This document shows, one piece after another, positions 47,433 through 55,755 of a DNA stretch of 64,000 bases. The number at the start of each line of letters is the position of its first letter. Positions within the stretch are counted from its first letter, which is position 1. A program made the translations under genes and the position numbers. A model generated the notes under the pieces. That model was not told the DNA's origin, searched no databases, and worked only from the letters and a program-made list of their open reading frames with translations. Source of the stretch: JAIQFL01 sp035295745 (GTDB lineage Bacteria > Acidobacteriota > Terriglobia > Bryobacterales > Bryobacteraceae); the NCBI GenBank assembly GCA_035295745.1, contig DATGIL010000090.1, positions 186,001 through 250,000 of the forward strand. The letters are read 5' to 3'.

Positions 47433-47821
47433 ATGTTGACCTCTAATCGGACCAGCCGTTTACGACGACCTGGTTTTCATTCGAATTATAAGACCCTATA
47501 ATCTGATTATAATAACGCCAAAGCAACGAAGTGTCCATGCGTGGATGCTCTTTCGTGCTAACGTCGGCTAGTACCCGCCTTGAGCAGGAGGGCGATCTTC
47601 CGGCGCGATGAGGAACCGTAGATCCACGCTGAGCCCGTTGCATTAGTGAATTCGAAAGCCTGAAAAGTCAGTGAGCCCTTATCGTTCGACCCCGCGGATG
47701 TCAGCGTTTTTCGAAGAATGCGCCCCGCCCGGTCCCTCGGTCCGACTTGCCGAACTCTTCACCTGGCGCGGATGCGATCCATTGAGCGGAAGGACCGTGT
47801 CCATGTTGAGGTCCAGCGTAC
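47433..47821. other. Intergenic region between two minus-strand genes
   Basis: About 389 bp. The part nearest the TonB gene is AT-rich and promoter-like (listed separately). The rest (about 47530-47821) shows no conserved frame or hairpin. Part of it was previously inside the over-extended frame of the frameshifted YkgJ gene. Confidence 0.45.
47485..47511 (-). promoter_or_regulatory. Candidate promoter of the second TonB receptor
   Basis: On the minus strand two TATAAT hexamers occur, at 47511-47506 and 47490-47485, in a strikingly AT-rich stretch for this genome. The nearer one is 53 bp upstream of the ATG. No convincing TTGACA at standard spacing is visible, so the -35 box is uncertain. 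Confidence 0.4.
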
Positions 47822-48351
47822 TCAGGGCAGCCGTGGGACCCCCCGCGGGTGGTAGCCGGTGACGTGTTTGTAAGTTTCGAGCGCATTGAAGATGATCGGG
47901 CAAAGCGCGGCCCAGCGGGCCAGTGACGACGGGCGGCTGCCGAGCGAGTGGGCGCCGACCGCGATGTGGGGGAAGTCGCGGCAGGTCTTCGGCCGGGCTT
48001 CGTAGATCCTACAGAGATTGCCGTCCAGGAAGACACACCCTGCCGCGAACTCATGAGGATTCGCGAGCCGGTCGCCTCAGGATCGGGAACCGTGTAGAGG
48101 CGAGTGACCTCCTCTGGTGTAGCGCGTAACTGGCGCGCAATGTCTTCGATCTCCTGCTTGGAAACCGGTACGATCGAGCGTCGACAGCAATTGGCGCAGT
48201 TGGTGCAGTCCATTTGCTGCTGCACTCGGGTCGCGAGGATTCGAAAAGGCTGGTCGCCACGGTGTTTGGCGGAGAGGTAGCGGCGAAAGGCGAGATTCTC
48301 TTCAGCCTTCGCGGTTCCGAGCCGAAATACTTCAGCCAGATCGGTAACCAC
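47822..48351 (-). pseudogene. YkgJ-type cysteine-cluster protein with a frameshift
   Basis: The start at 48351 leads into MDCTNCANCCRRSIVPVSKQ and YTVPDPEATG. The conserved second half is one base out of frame: ANPHEFAAGCVFLDGNLCRI, YEARPKTCRDFPH, then ALETYKHVTGYH, ending at TGA 47822-47824. Together they give about 176 residues with the family's CxxCxxCC and GCVFLDG-LC-Y-RP-CR-FP pattern (a probable metal or Fe-S cluster site). The shift lies about 48065-48085. It is either a recent mutation or a sequencing error, since both halves are otherwise intact. Confidence 0.85.
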
Positions 48352-48461
48352 GCCTAACAGTATCTCTGCGTTGCCAAGAAGGCAACCCCACGCCAGCCGC
48401 CAACCGTCCTATCGCTCCTCTCATCACCTCCTCGATTCTCTCGTTTGATATTCTTGCCTCC

Positions 48462-48992
48462 ATGCGGCCTGCTATCGCGTCTCTCATAACGGCATGCCTC
48501 CTCGTGGCGCAGGACAGCCCACCGAAGAAGTCTCTCGACGTTCCGTACGTGCACACACCGAACCCGGTCGTCGAAGGCATGCTCAAACTCGCCGGCGTCT
48601 CGAAAGAGGATGTGGTGTATGACCTGGGGTGCGGCGATGGCCGCATCGTCATCGCTGCGGCCAGGATTTACGGCGCGCACGGAGTGGGCATCGATATCGA
48701 CCCCGAACGCGTTGCTGAAGCCCGCGGCAATGCGGCCAAGGAAGGCGTCGAGCGGCTGGTGAAATTCGAAGAGAAAGATCTCTTCGATGCCGACATCCAC
48801 GAAGCCACCGTCGTCACCCTCTACCTGCTGCCCGCCGTAAATCGCAAACTCCGTCCCAAGCTCCTCAAGGATCTGAAGCCCGGCACTCGCATCGTCTCCA
48901 ACTCCTTCGACATGGGAGATTGGAAGCCAGACAAAGAGGATCACGTCGAAGGCCGCCACCTCTATCTGTGGTCCGTGCCCGCCAAACCATAA
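48462..48992 (+). CDS. Class I SAM-dependent methyltransferase with N-terminal signal-like segment
   Basis: 176 residues. Residues 1-17 (MRPAIASLITACLLVAQ) look like a signal peptide. The rest is a compact Rossmann methyltransferase: motif I VVYDLGCGDGRIVIAAARI, acidic motif GVGIDIDPERVAEA, then KDLFDADIHEATVVTLYLLP and LRPKLLKDLKPGTRIVSNSF. SAM is cytosolic, so secretion would be puzzling. I recall the same leader in related proteins of other phyla, so it is probably a family trait rather than an error. Substrate unknown. Confidence 0.88.
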   Translation: MRPAIASLITACLLVAQDSPPKKSLDVPYVHTPNPVVEGMLKLAGVSKEDVVYDLGCGDGRIVIAAARIYGAHGVGIDIDPERVAEARGNAAKEGVERLVKFEEKDLFDADIHEATVVTLYLLPAVNRKLRPKLLKDLKPGTRIVSNSFDMGDWKPDKEDHVEGRHLYLWSVPAKP

Positions 48993-49123
48993 GTTCTTAC
49001 GCTCTGGAAAGAATGGTCTCGCTCCAGAGCTGATGAAGCGGTCTTGCGAGAGATCGCCCGCGACTCCATTCCCAAGAATATGGCACTCGCCGGATAATCG
49101 TGGACGCGGGCGAGATTGGAACC

Positions 49124-49924
49124 TCAACCCCGGTGCGGAGGGCGCAACAGCATCTCGGCGGCCGACGTGACCAATCGCCGTGGAGCGATGCGTTGGAGTT
49201 CCACTCCGACCCAATTCGTAAACCCCGAGACTACCGAGTGTTCTCCCGCCGCCAACCCCCGCAAACCGACTCGTGCTACGTGTTCCGCCGATTCCACGCC
49301 CACGACGATCTCTTCCGGCACACCCGCTACCTTCCCGAATTCCGAGGTCGTCGGGCCGGGACAAAGGGCGCAAACCCGTACACCATAACCTTCCACCTCC
49401 CGAGCCAGCGCCTCTGCGAACAGCAAGTCGAACGCCTTGCTGGCGCCGTAAGTAGCCATGTACGGCACCCCTTGGAATGCCGCCGTGGAAGAGACGATGA
49501 GGATGCCGCCCGACCGGCGTTTCACCATGCCGGGAACGTAAAGGCGCGTGAGGTGAATGACGGCGGAGCAGTTTAACTGGACGATGTTCAGTTCGCGCTC
49601 CACATCGGAATTGCGAAACTCGCCGTAGGAGCCGACGCCCGCATTATTCACCAGCACGTCGACGGTCACGCCCCGTTGCTCGGTGAACGCAAAAATCTCC
49701 TGAGGCGCATCAGGGTCGGTAAGATCAGCGGCCACCGCCTCGATCTGGACACCATACTTGGAGTGGAACTCCCGGCGTAGTTTAGCAAGCCGCTGCTTGC
49801 GCCGCGCCGTGAGTACGAGATGGGTGCCGCCCGCCGCAAGCTCCCCTGCGAGCGCCCTGCCAATGCCGGAACTTGCGCCTGTCACCAGCGCCCATTTTCC
49901 GCGCCAACAATCGAGGTCGGCCAT
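49124..49924 (-). CDS. Short-chain dehydrogenase/reductase (SDR)
   Basis: 266 residues from the ATG at 49924 (MADLDCWRGKW), just before the Rossmann strand. The longer frame to 50140 would overlap the divergent small gene. Cofactor motif GASSGIG, NNAG in VDVLVNNAGVGSYGEF, catalytic Ser in LIVSSTAAFQG and YxxxK in YGASKAF. The R after the glycine motif strands (TARRKQRL) favours NADP(H). DltE/YqjQ-like classical SDR; the substrate is not evident. Confidence 0.93.
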   Translation of the reverse strand: MADLDCWRGKWALVTGASSGIGRALAGELAAGGTHLVLTARRKQRLAKLRREFHSKYGVQIEAVAADLTDPDAPQEIFAFTEQRGVTVDVLVNNAGVGSYGEFRNSDVERELNIVQLNCSAVIHLTRLYVPGMVKRRSGGILIVSSTAAFQGVPYMATYGASKAFDLLFAEALAREVEGYGVRVCALCPGPTTSEFGKVAGVPEEIVVGVESAEHVARVGLRGLAAGEHSVVSGFTNWVGVELQRIAPRRLVTSAAEMLLRPPHRG

Positions 49925-50015
49925 CACGCATAACGTAGCACCTGGATTGGACTCAAACAATCCTTGGGGCTCGCAGGACGAAATGGATGCACGACATGCC
50001 AGTACACTAAGAGGA

Positions 50016-50231
50016 ATGGACGAACCGACGCGGCGAGTGCTCCAGCTCTTTATCGAAATGGGCACCGACTCTCTCGATCTACACACGTTATTCGAAGCCG
50101 GTGGAAATGACCCCACCTCCCGAGAGCGAGTTCTCGACATCGTAACGCGCCTGGTCGACAGCGGCGAATTGGAATCACGAGGCGGCGATTTCTATGTGAT
50201 TACCGACAAGGGGCGACGGGCCGTTCGTTGA
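50016..50231 (+). CDS. Small winged-helix-like hypothetical protein, 71 aa
   Basis: 71 residues: MDEPTRRVLQLFIEMGTDSL, SRERVLDIVTRLVDSGELE, then FYVITDKGRRAV. The helix-helix-helix-hairpin pattern resembles a minimal winged helix (MarR/PadR-like wing) but lacks a family match I can name. TACACT at 50003-50008 and GAGGA just before the ATG suggest a very short leader. It lies about 30 bp upstream of the RibD-like gene, possibly in one transcript, and diverges from the SDR. Confidence 0.65.
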   Translation: MDEPTRRVLQLFIEMGTDSLDLHTLFEAGGNDPTSRERVLDIVTRLVDSGELESRGGDFYVITDKGRRAVR

Positions 50232-50262
50232 CTGGCCCGCGCACGCAACCCGAGGATTGACC

Positions 50263-51114
50263 TTGCCAGAAATCATTCGAACATTGATCGATCGCCAGGA
50301 AACAGCAGAGCCTTCCGTTCTGCCCGAGGCATTGAAGATTGCTTACGGCGGCGATCTTCACTTCCCGCCATCCGGCCCCCAGCGGCCCTACGTGATCGGC
50401 AACTTTGTGAGCACAATCGACGGCGTGGTCAGCTACGAGATCCCTGGCAAATCCGGGGGCGGTGATATCAGCGGATTTGACGAGTCGGACCGGTTCATCA
50501 TGGGGCTCCTACGGGCTTCGGCAGATGCCGTCATGGTCGGATCCGGAACACTTCACCAGACCTCCCCGGATCATCTATTCGTCGCCGACTCGGTATATCC
50601 GGCAGCCCGCGACCTGTATATGCAGTACCGGTCGGAGATTTTGAATAAGACGGCGTCCCCGCTGCAGGTGGTCGTGAGCAGAAGTGGCAGAGTCGACCTG
50701 ACAAGAGCCATTTTCCGGACGCCGGGTATACGAAGTCTGATCGTCACTTCTCAAGCAGGCATGGATCTTCTGAAGGCAAGCGGGGTAGGATTGCTGGCTT
50801 CGACAGAGGTTAGGTCGCTCGGAGGTCCCGTCATTGCGGCGGCTTCCGTTCTTCGACTGCTCCGGGCGGAATTCGGGGTATCTCTCCTTCTCCATGAAGG
50901 CGGCCCGAGCCTATTCGGAAGATTCATGGCAGAGGGCTGCGTCGACGAACTCTTCCTCACGGTAGCGCCACAAGTCGCCGGCCGAGACGGCCATCCACAA
51001 CGGCCAGGATTTATCGCAGGCGTGGAGTTTCGTCCCGAGACGGCGCCATGGCTGGAGATCGTGAGTTTGAAGGAGCGAGGCAATCACTTGTACATGCGAT
51101 ATCGCGTGACTTAG
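50263..51114 (+). CDS. RibD C-terminal-domain (dihydrofolate-reductase-like) protein
   Basis: 283 residues from a TTG at 50263, chosen because GAGGA ends 6 nt upstream; a TTG at 50257 is also possible. Motifs of the RibD reductase domain: YVIGNFVSTIDGVVSYEIPG near the start, DRFIMGLLRASADAVMVGSG, then LLHEGGPSLFGRFMAEGCVD and ELFLTVAPQVAGR. It lacks the deaminase half, so it is a stand-alone NAD(P)H-dependent pyrimidine or pterin reductase-like enzyme. No riboflavin genes are near. Confidence 0.88.
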   Translation: MPEIIRTLIDRQETAEPSVLPEALKIAYGGDLHFPPSGPQRPYVIGNFVSTIDGVVSYEIPGKSGGGDISGFDESDRFIMGLLRASADAVMVGSGTLHQTSPDHLFVADSVYPAARDLYMQYRSEILNKTASPLQVVVSRSGRVDLTRAIFRTPGIRSLIVTSQAGMDLLKASGVGLLASTEVRSLGGPVIAAASVLRLLRAEFGVSLLLHEGGPSLFGRFMAEGCVDELFLTVAPQVAGRDGHPQRPGFIAGVEFRPETAPWLEIVSLKERGNHLYMRYRVT

Positions 51115-51145
51115 TACATCGTTTGATGATACGGCCCATGATTCA

Positions 51146-51774
51146 GGCAAGAACACTCCCTTACGGTCGTGGCTCGTTGCGAGCCGCTCCGAAAATCGTC
51201 GCGGGGGTCGTTGCGAGCCGCGCGCGTGAGCAAGTGATGTCCCGATCGCTCCGAAAATCGTCGGGTCGTTGCGAGCCGCGCGCGTAAGCAAGCGATGTCC
51301 GGATCGCTCCGAAAGTCGTCGTGGGGTCGTTGCGAGTCGCGCGTAAGCAAGCGATGTCTCAATCGCTTCGAAAATCGTCGTGGGATCGTTGCGAGCCGCG
51401 CGTAAGCAAGCGATGTCCGGATCGCTCCGAAAGTCGTCGTGGGTCGTTGCGAGCCGCGCGCGTAAGCAAGCGATGTCCAGATCGCTCCGAAAATCGTCGG
51501 TGCTCGTTGCGAGCCGCGCGCGTAAGCAAGCGATGTCCAGATCGCTCCGAAAATCGTCGGTGCTCGTTGCGAGCCGCGCGCGTGAGCAAGCGATGTCCCG
51601 ATGGCTCCGAAAATCGTCGTGGGGTCGTTGCGACACGCGCGCGTGCAAGCGATGTCCCGATGGCTCCGAAAATCGTCGTGGGTCGTTTGCGAGCCGCGCG
51701 CGTAAGCAAGCGATGTCCAGATCGCTTCGAAAATCGTCGGGGGTCGTTGCGAGCCGCGCGCGTGAGCAAGCGAT
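51146..51774 (-). repeat. Tandem repeat array C (about 60-bp units)
   Basis: About nine and a half units of 59-62 bp follow one another from about 51210 to 51774. Each reads GCGAGCCGCGCGCGTAAGCA, AGCGATGTCC, then GATCGCTCCGAAAATCGTCG and a short variable GGGTCGTT. The left end (51146-51185) is the capping segment with stem GGCTCG-TTG-CGAGCC-type ends, matching 44281-44320. Unit lengths near multiples of 3 keep frames open on both strands, giving false ORFs. No unique spacers are present, which excludes CRISPR. Confidence 0.93.
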
Positions 51775-51862
51775 CCGGCGATACGCCTGCGGACTTCTGA
51801 AACCGCGGACTTTGTAAGGCTCTGCAAAACTGATTCAGCCAAGCCCGCGCAGGCCTGGTCCC

Positions 51863-52027
51863 TTATCCCTTGGCGCCCTTTTTTGGCTTCGCGGCGGGCT
51901 TATCGGCTGGCGTCGCGGAGTGATCCCGTTTGTGGCGGGCTACGGCCTTCGCAATCTCCTCCGCGGAGAGCTTGCTGTGATTCTCGTTGTGCAGGACATC
52001 ACTTACAGAATTCGTATTTGTGGCCAC
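51863..52027 (-). CDS. Small basic-tailed protein, 54 aa
   Basis: A GTG start at 52027 follows AAGGAGT with an 8-nt spacing, a strong ribosome site. The 54 residues read (M)ATNTNSVSDVLHNENHSKLS, then AEEIAKAVARHKRDHSA, and a Pro/Ala/Lys tail DKPAAKPKKGAKG. The middle could be one amphipathic helix; the tail is histone-H1-like. It is too short for routine ORF calling. Not recognised. It lies right beside repeat array C. Confidence 0.7.
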   Translation of the reverse strand: MATNTNSVSDVLHNENHSKLSAEEIAKAVARHKRDHSATPADKPAAKPKKGAKG

Positions 52028-52313
52028 GCTTATGACTCCTTATTGTCCGAAAATGCGTCATGGTTGCCGGCAGAAACGGTGCCCGCTCAGTATTGGGCAC
52101 GCCGCCGTGTTGAATGAGGGCGGCCTCTGGAGGGGTGGCGGGAAGAACCTGCTTACCTCGGAGGAAAGCAACCCACTCAACAGCAACGCCTACCGCGAGT
52201 ATACGCCTATCCCGGCGGAGTGAACCGGTTTAATACCCGAAAGCAATCATTCGACTACGTCGCAGTATCGATTCGCACGTAAAGATGAAGTATCGGCAAG
52301 CTTCTAAAGTGCC

Positions 52314-52739
52314 TCAGGTCCCGGAACCGTAATCGACATCATCCGGCAACTCGTTCGTGTCGCTGCCTGTGTCGCCGGGGAAATGTTTTGCCAGGTCCTC
52401 GCCGACCGCTTCGATTCCTGCGACAAGGCCGCCCGTAAAATCACCTTGCTTAAACTTCCCGGAAACGGTATCGGCGATGTGATGCCAAAAGTCCTGACCA
52501 ACCTTCTCGTGGATGCCGCTATCGCCTAACACGACGAACGCGCGTCGCGCCGGGACAACGAAGAATAATACGGCATTGCGATCCTTCGTCGCGGTCATAC
52601 CCAGTCGCTGGAAGGCCTTCTCGGCGACTTTCCGAACATCGCCCCAGAACAGCGGTGACACGGAAACGCGGATCTCACCGGAAGTCCGTCTCTCGGCTCT
52701 CTGAATCGATCGTTTGATCCGCTCCTTGTCGATTACCAT
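52314..52739 (-). CDS. TPM-domain protein (cytosolic/short form)
   Basis: 141 residues from the ATG at 52739 (MVIDKERIKRSIQRAERRTS). TPM fold: GEIRVSVSPLFWGDVRKVAE, FFVVPARRAFVVLGDSGIHE, then GLVAGIEAVGEDLAKHFPG. There is no signal peptide or membrane segment. It overlaps the longer TPM gene by 7 bp and is the third gene of a LemA-TPM-TPM operon, a common bacterial arrangement of unknown envelope function. Confidence 0.9.
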   Translation of the reverse strand: MVIDKERIKRSIQRAERRTSGEIRVSVSPLFWGDVRKVAEKAFQRLGMTATKDRNAVLFFVVPARRAFVVLGDSGIHEKVGQDFWHHIADTVSGKFKQGDFTGGLVAGIEAVGEDLAKHFPGDTGSDTNELPDDVDYGSGT

Positions 52740-53464
52740 GATCCGCTCGCTCCTCCACCGCCGGACCGGCCCCCGCCTCCGCTGAATCCTCCACCGCCCC
52801 CTCCTCCTCCATCCCCTCTGCCGCCAGACAGGATACTGGTCAGAAAGTAGAACGCCAGCGTCGGATGCGTAATCACCAAGGCCAGTATCAGGATCCCGAC
52901 AATGCCATAGAGAATCCATTGGAACAACGTCAACGGCTTGGATTGCGCTGCCGTAGGTGTTGGCGCAGGCGCATCGGCCTGTACACTGATGGTCCCAGTC
53001 AGCGAATCGATTGCGGCTGTTACCGCATCATCGGAATGGCCCGCCTGAATTCGGGGCGCCATCACTTCGTTGATCACGCGGGATGCGATCGCGTCGGGCA
53101 CTACGGCTTCGAGTCCGTAGCCCACCTCGATCCTCATCTTATGATCTTGGGTCATGATGAACAGGGCCAGCCCGTCGTCAAGCCCCTTCCGCCCCACCTT
53201 CCATTTGGCAAAGGCCCGGACGGCCCAGTCCTCGATCGTCGCGTCACCTGTAGTGGGGGCGATGTACACAATCAACTGGTGGCCTGTGGTCTGCTCGTAG
53301 GCGGCGAGGCGTGTGTTCAGTAAGCGCACCGTGTCCGGCGACAGGAGGCTCGCGCTGTCTGTGACCCACTCCGTGGGAGTCGGAGGGATAGGTGTTTCAG
53401 CCGCGTCCAGAAACGCGGTCGAAACGAGGGCGATAAGGACAAGCTGACTGCGGAACAGAAGCAA
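52733..53464 (-). CDS. TPM-domain membrane protein (YgcG-like)
   Basis: 243 residues. Signal peptide 1-21, TPM domain about 30-150 (EWVTDSASLLSPDTVRLLNT; DGLALFIMTQDHKMRIEVGY GLEAVVPDAIA), one membrane helix about 185-205 (LYGIVGILILALVITHPTLA) and a Gly/Ser-rich tail (GGGGGGGGFSGGGG). The glycine-rich end is typical of this family. It starts directly at the LemA stop. TPM proteins have been linked to photosystem repair in plants; bacterial roles are unclear. Confidence 0.92.
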   Translation of the reverse strand: MLLFRSQLVLIALVSTAFLDAAETPIPPTPTEWVTDSASLLSPDTVRLLNTRLAAYEQTTGHQLIVYIAPTTGDATIEDWAVRAFAKWKVGRKGLDDGLALFIMTQDHKMRIEVGYGLEAVVPDAIASRVINEVMAPRIQAGHSDDAVTAAIDSLTGTISVQADAPAPTPTAAQSKPLTLFQWILYGIVGILILALVITHPTLAFYFLTSILSGGRGDGGGGGGGGFSGGGGRSGGGGASGSW

Positions 53465-54076
53465 TTAGAACTTCACCACGGGCGCCTTTTCACTTCCGGA
53501 TTGTGCCTGGAAGTAAGGCTTGGCTGCGAATTTATCGCCGAAAAAGCCGGCGATCAGCACGGTTGGGAAACTACTTCGGCGGGTGTTGAATGCTTGCGCT
53601 GCCTCATTGAATCTCTGCCGCTCAACCGTAATGCGATTCTCGGTGCCCTCGAGTTGCGCTTGCAGGTCGCGGAAGTTGGCACTCGCTTTGAGATCCGGAT
53701 AGTTTTCAGACACGGCCAGCAGGCGCGACAGCGCCGAAGACAATCCTTGTTGCGCCTGCTGATACCGTTGGAAGGCCGCTGGATCTTTGGTGATGTCGGC
53801 CATCGCGGCGGGCGTGACCTGGCCGACCTGGGCGCGCGCCTCGGTAACCGCTGTCATGGTGCTCTTCTCAAAATCCGCAGCGCCTTTGACGGTCGCCACC
53901 AGGTTGGGTACCAGATCGGCGCGCCGTTGATATGCGTTTTGCACCTGCGCCCACTGCGCTTGCGTCGCCTGATCCAGTTGAACCAGGGAATTATAGGTTC
54001 CGATGAAGGAAACTCCGACGATCAGCCCGAAGACGAGTAGCACACCGAGACAACCAATACCTATCTTTTTTCCCAT
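53465..54076 (-). CDS. lemA: LemA family protein
   Basis: 203 residues from the ATG at 54076, preferred over a GTG at 54082 for GGAG 6 nt upstream. One N-terminal helix (IGCLGVLLVFGLIVGVSF) anchors a periplasmic four-helix domain with the LemA pattern YNSLVQLDQATQAQWAQVQN, YQRRADLVPNLVATVKG, then LKASANFRDLQAQLEGTENR. First gene of the LemA-TPM-TPM operon; the intergenic distance to the next start is zero. Confidence 0.95.
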   Translation of the reverse strand: MGKKIGIGCLGVLLVFGLIVGVSFIGTYNSLVQLDQATQAQWAQVQNAYQRRADLVPNLVATVKGAADFEKSTMTAVTEARAQVGQVTPAAMADITKDPAAFQRYQQAQQGLSSALSRLLAVSENYPDLKASANFRDLQAQLEGTENRITVERQRFNEAAQAFNTRRSSFPTVLIAGFFGDKFAAKPYFQAQSGSEKAPVVKF

Positions 54077-54138
54077 TTGCACTCCACGATTCGCTTCGAT
54101 TCCTGGATTGCTACTTTCATGACGGAATCCGCTTCAGT

Positions 54139-54492
54139 TTAAACCGCGAGTTCCCCTTCCAGCCTGGTGATCTCGTGGCGAAGCCACTGCTTGAGGACGC
54201 CTTCTGCCCCGGCGACATCCAGATTGGCGATGGTTCGACGCTCCTGATCGAGCGGAATATGGTGACAAGGGACATCCTCGTTCTTGTGGGACTCAGGGAC
54301 GTACTGCATGAGAACGCATTCAGCGCACGGATGAGTACGAAGCGGATCGCCGAAATTCAGGCAGGTCAGGGAGTCTTGGAAAGGAGATGTGGGTTGATGC
54401 GGGGTACGAACCGAGCGGCCGTATCCGCCGTCCTCGACGAAGGCCAATTCAAATCTCAGTTTCTCCAAAAGTTCGTGTTTCTCTTCAGACAT
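54139..54492 (-). CDS. Conserved hypothetical protein with putative metal-binding cysteines
   Basis: 117 residues from MSEEKHELLEKL (54492); an ATG at 54498 is also possible. Segments GGYGRSVRTPHQPTSPFQDS and LTCLNFGDPLRTHPCAECVL, then EDVPCHHIPL, hold cysteines and histidines spaced like a small metal site. A C-terminal helix follows (LKQWLRHEITRLEGEL). I recall homologues in other acidobacterial genomes but no function. Cytosolic. Confidence 0.8.
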   Translation of the reverse strand: MSEEKHELLEKLRFELAFVEDGGYGRSVRTPHQPTSPFQDSLTCLNFGDPLRTHPCAECVLMQYVPESHKNEDVPCHHIPLDQERRTIANLDVAGAEGVLKQWLRHEITRLEGELAV

Positions 54493-54742
54493 AGGCATCC
54501 ATTTGGTCAAGCCGCCTGTTTTCAGTAGCACGCCATGGCCCGAACAGAATCCCGGCAGTCGGACAAGGAGACCGCGAAGGTTTACGGAGTCGCAAAATGC
54601 AAAGATTGCACTTGAAACGCCGAATTTTACCGAACCAGTGTTGCCGAGTGGCGTGGGAATCCGGAGATTTGGACCTAAAGGGTATACAATCGGTCGTGCT
54701 AAATGGCGCGGTTCGATAAGGATGCAAGTAGGGGGAGGAACT

Positions 54743-55042
54743 GTGAAGGTATCCGATAACCTGGGGCTGATCCGTGCATTGCTGTACGGTGTTCAGTTCG
54801 AAAAGAACCTCCTCGACGGCGTAAATCGCACGTTACGACACGTTGTCGCTCGCGGTGCGCTCGGGGCGTCACCTGAGGAATATCTCGAGGCAATCAGGAT
54901 GGCATTGACAAGCGATATCGAGCTCTCGAAGCTCCTTCCCTTAGCCCTCGACCACGCCGAGGCGCAGGTGCGCGAATACTTGACAGAGATCGCCAGGAGG
55001 CTGGACACGGACCAGCGTTGGTTGAGACTGCCGCGACGGTAA
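54743..55042 (+). CDS. Small helical hypothetical protein, 99 aa
   Basis: 99 residues from a GTG at 54743, chosen because GGGGGAGGAA ends 2 nt upstream; an ATG at 54722 would add seven residues. Predominantly helical: DNLGLIRALLYGVQFEKNLL, PEEYLEAIRMALTSDIELSK, ALDHAEAQVREYLTEIARRL. No signal peptide. Not recognised. TATACAAT at about 54682 could serve as a -10 box. Composition supports a real gene. Confidence 0.65.
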   Translation: MKVSDNLGLIRALLYGVQFEKNLLDGVNRTLRHVVARGALGASPEEYLEAIRMALTSDIELSKLLPLALDHAEAQVREYLTEIARRLDTDQRWLRLPRR

Positions 55043-55140
55043 GCAGCGAAGGCGAGGCACCAGGATCAGCCGGAGAACTTTCGAGATTGGCCATTCGGGC
55101 GGCTGATTGCGGGCGTGTTCGGGGAGCTGAGTTATACGAT

Positions 55141-55632
55141 ATGCGGACAAATAAGAGCACTCGATTCACTCGACGCGGCGCGATGCAGGCAATCGGCGCG
55201 AGCGCCATTCCGTTTGCAGCGCAGAATGTCAAGGCTCCCGTCACGCGACCGAGTACATCACCAAAGGAGCAAGGCATGGAACTCGGCGCGTTTTCCATCA
55301 GCCTGACGGTCAAGGACCTTGAAACTTCGAGAAGTTCTACGAGAAGTTCGGTTTCAAGGCCTTCCTCGGGGATCCCTCCAAGAACTGGCTGATTCTGAAG
55401 AACGGCGATCACATCATCGGAATCTTCAAGGCATGTTCGAAAAGAACGTCCTTACCTTCAACCCTGGCTGGGACAGTAACGCCCAAAAACTTGCTGCATT
55501 CACAGATGTGCGCGAACTGCAGCGCAAGGCGTGCAGTTTATGGACGAGGCAGACGAGAGCACAACAGGCCCCGCCAGTTTCATCGCGGTAGACCCCGGCG
55601 GAAACCCGATTCTTGTCGATCAGCACGTCTGA
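55141..55632 (+). pseudogene. Decayed VOC-family gene with Tat-like leader
   Basis: A readable VOC protein is split over frames: leader TRRGAMQAIGASAIPFAAQ, then MELGAFSISLTVKDLE, a shift, FYEKFGFKAFLGDPSKNWLI and LKNGDHIIGIF, a shift near 55430, GMFEKNVLTFNPGWDSNAQK and LAAFTDVRELQRK, a shift near 55530, GVQFMDEADESTTGPASFIA and VDPGGNPILVDQHV ending at TGA 55630-55632. At least three single-base shifts in 500 bp indicate a pseudogene (or poor local sequence quality). Intact, it would be about 160 residues. Confidence 0.82.
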
Positions 55633-55755
55633 TTTGTAGGCCAGACGTGATTCGTCGGCTCTTGGAGTCTAGGCCGATCTGGGCGCAGCACATCGCCGCA
55701 CGTTCGCTTTTCGTAAAGATGCTGCCGGGAGTCTACGAATCGAGGCGCCGCCGCG

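Noticed and set aside
51210..51774. Possible CRISPR array (regular about 60-bp periodicity)
   Set aside because: Units are identical along their whole length apart from a few bases. There are no unique spacers and no cas genes, and the same unit occurs singly elsewhere.
51111..51842. Long open frames on both strands through the repeat arrays (18.8-19.1 and 51.1-51.8 kb)
   Set aside because: They exist because the unit length is near a multiple of three. The peptides are pure repeats in several frames and strands, with no start signals.
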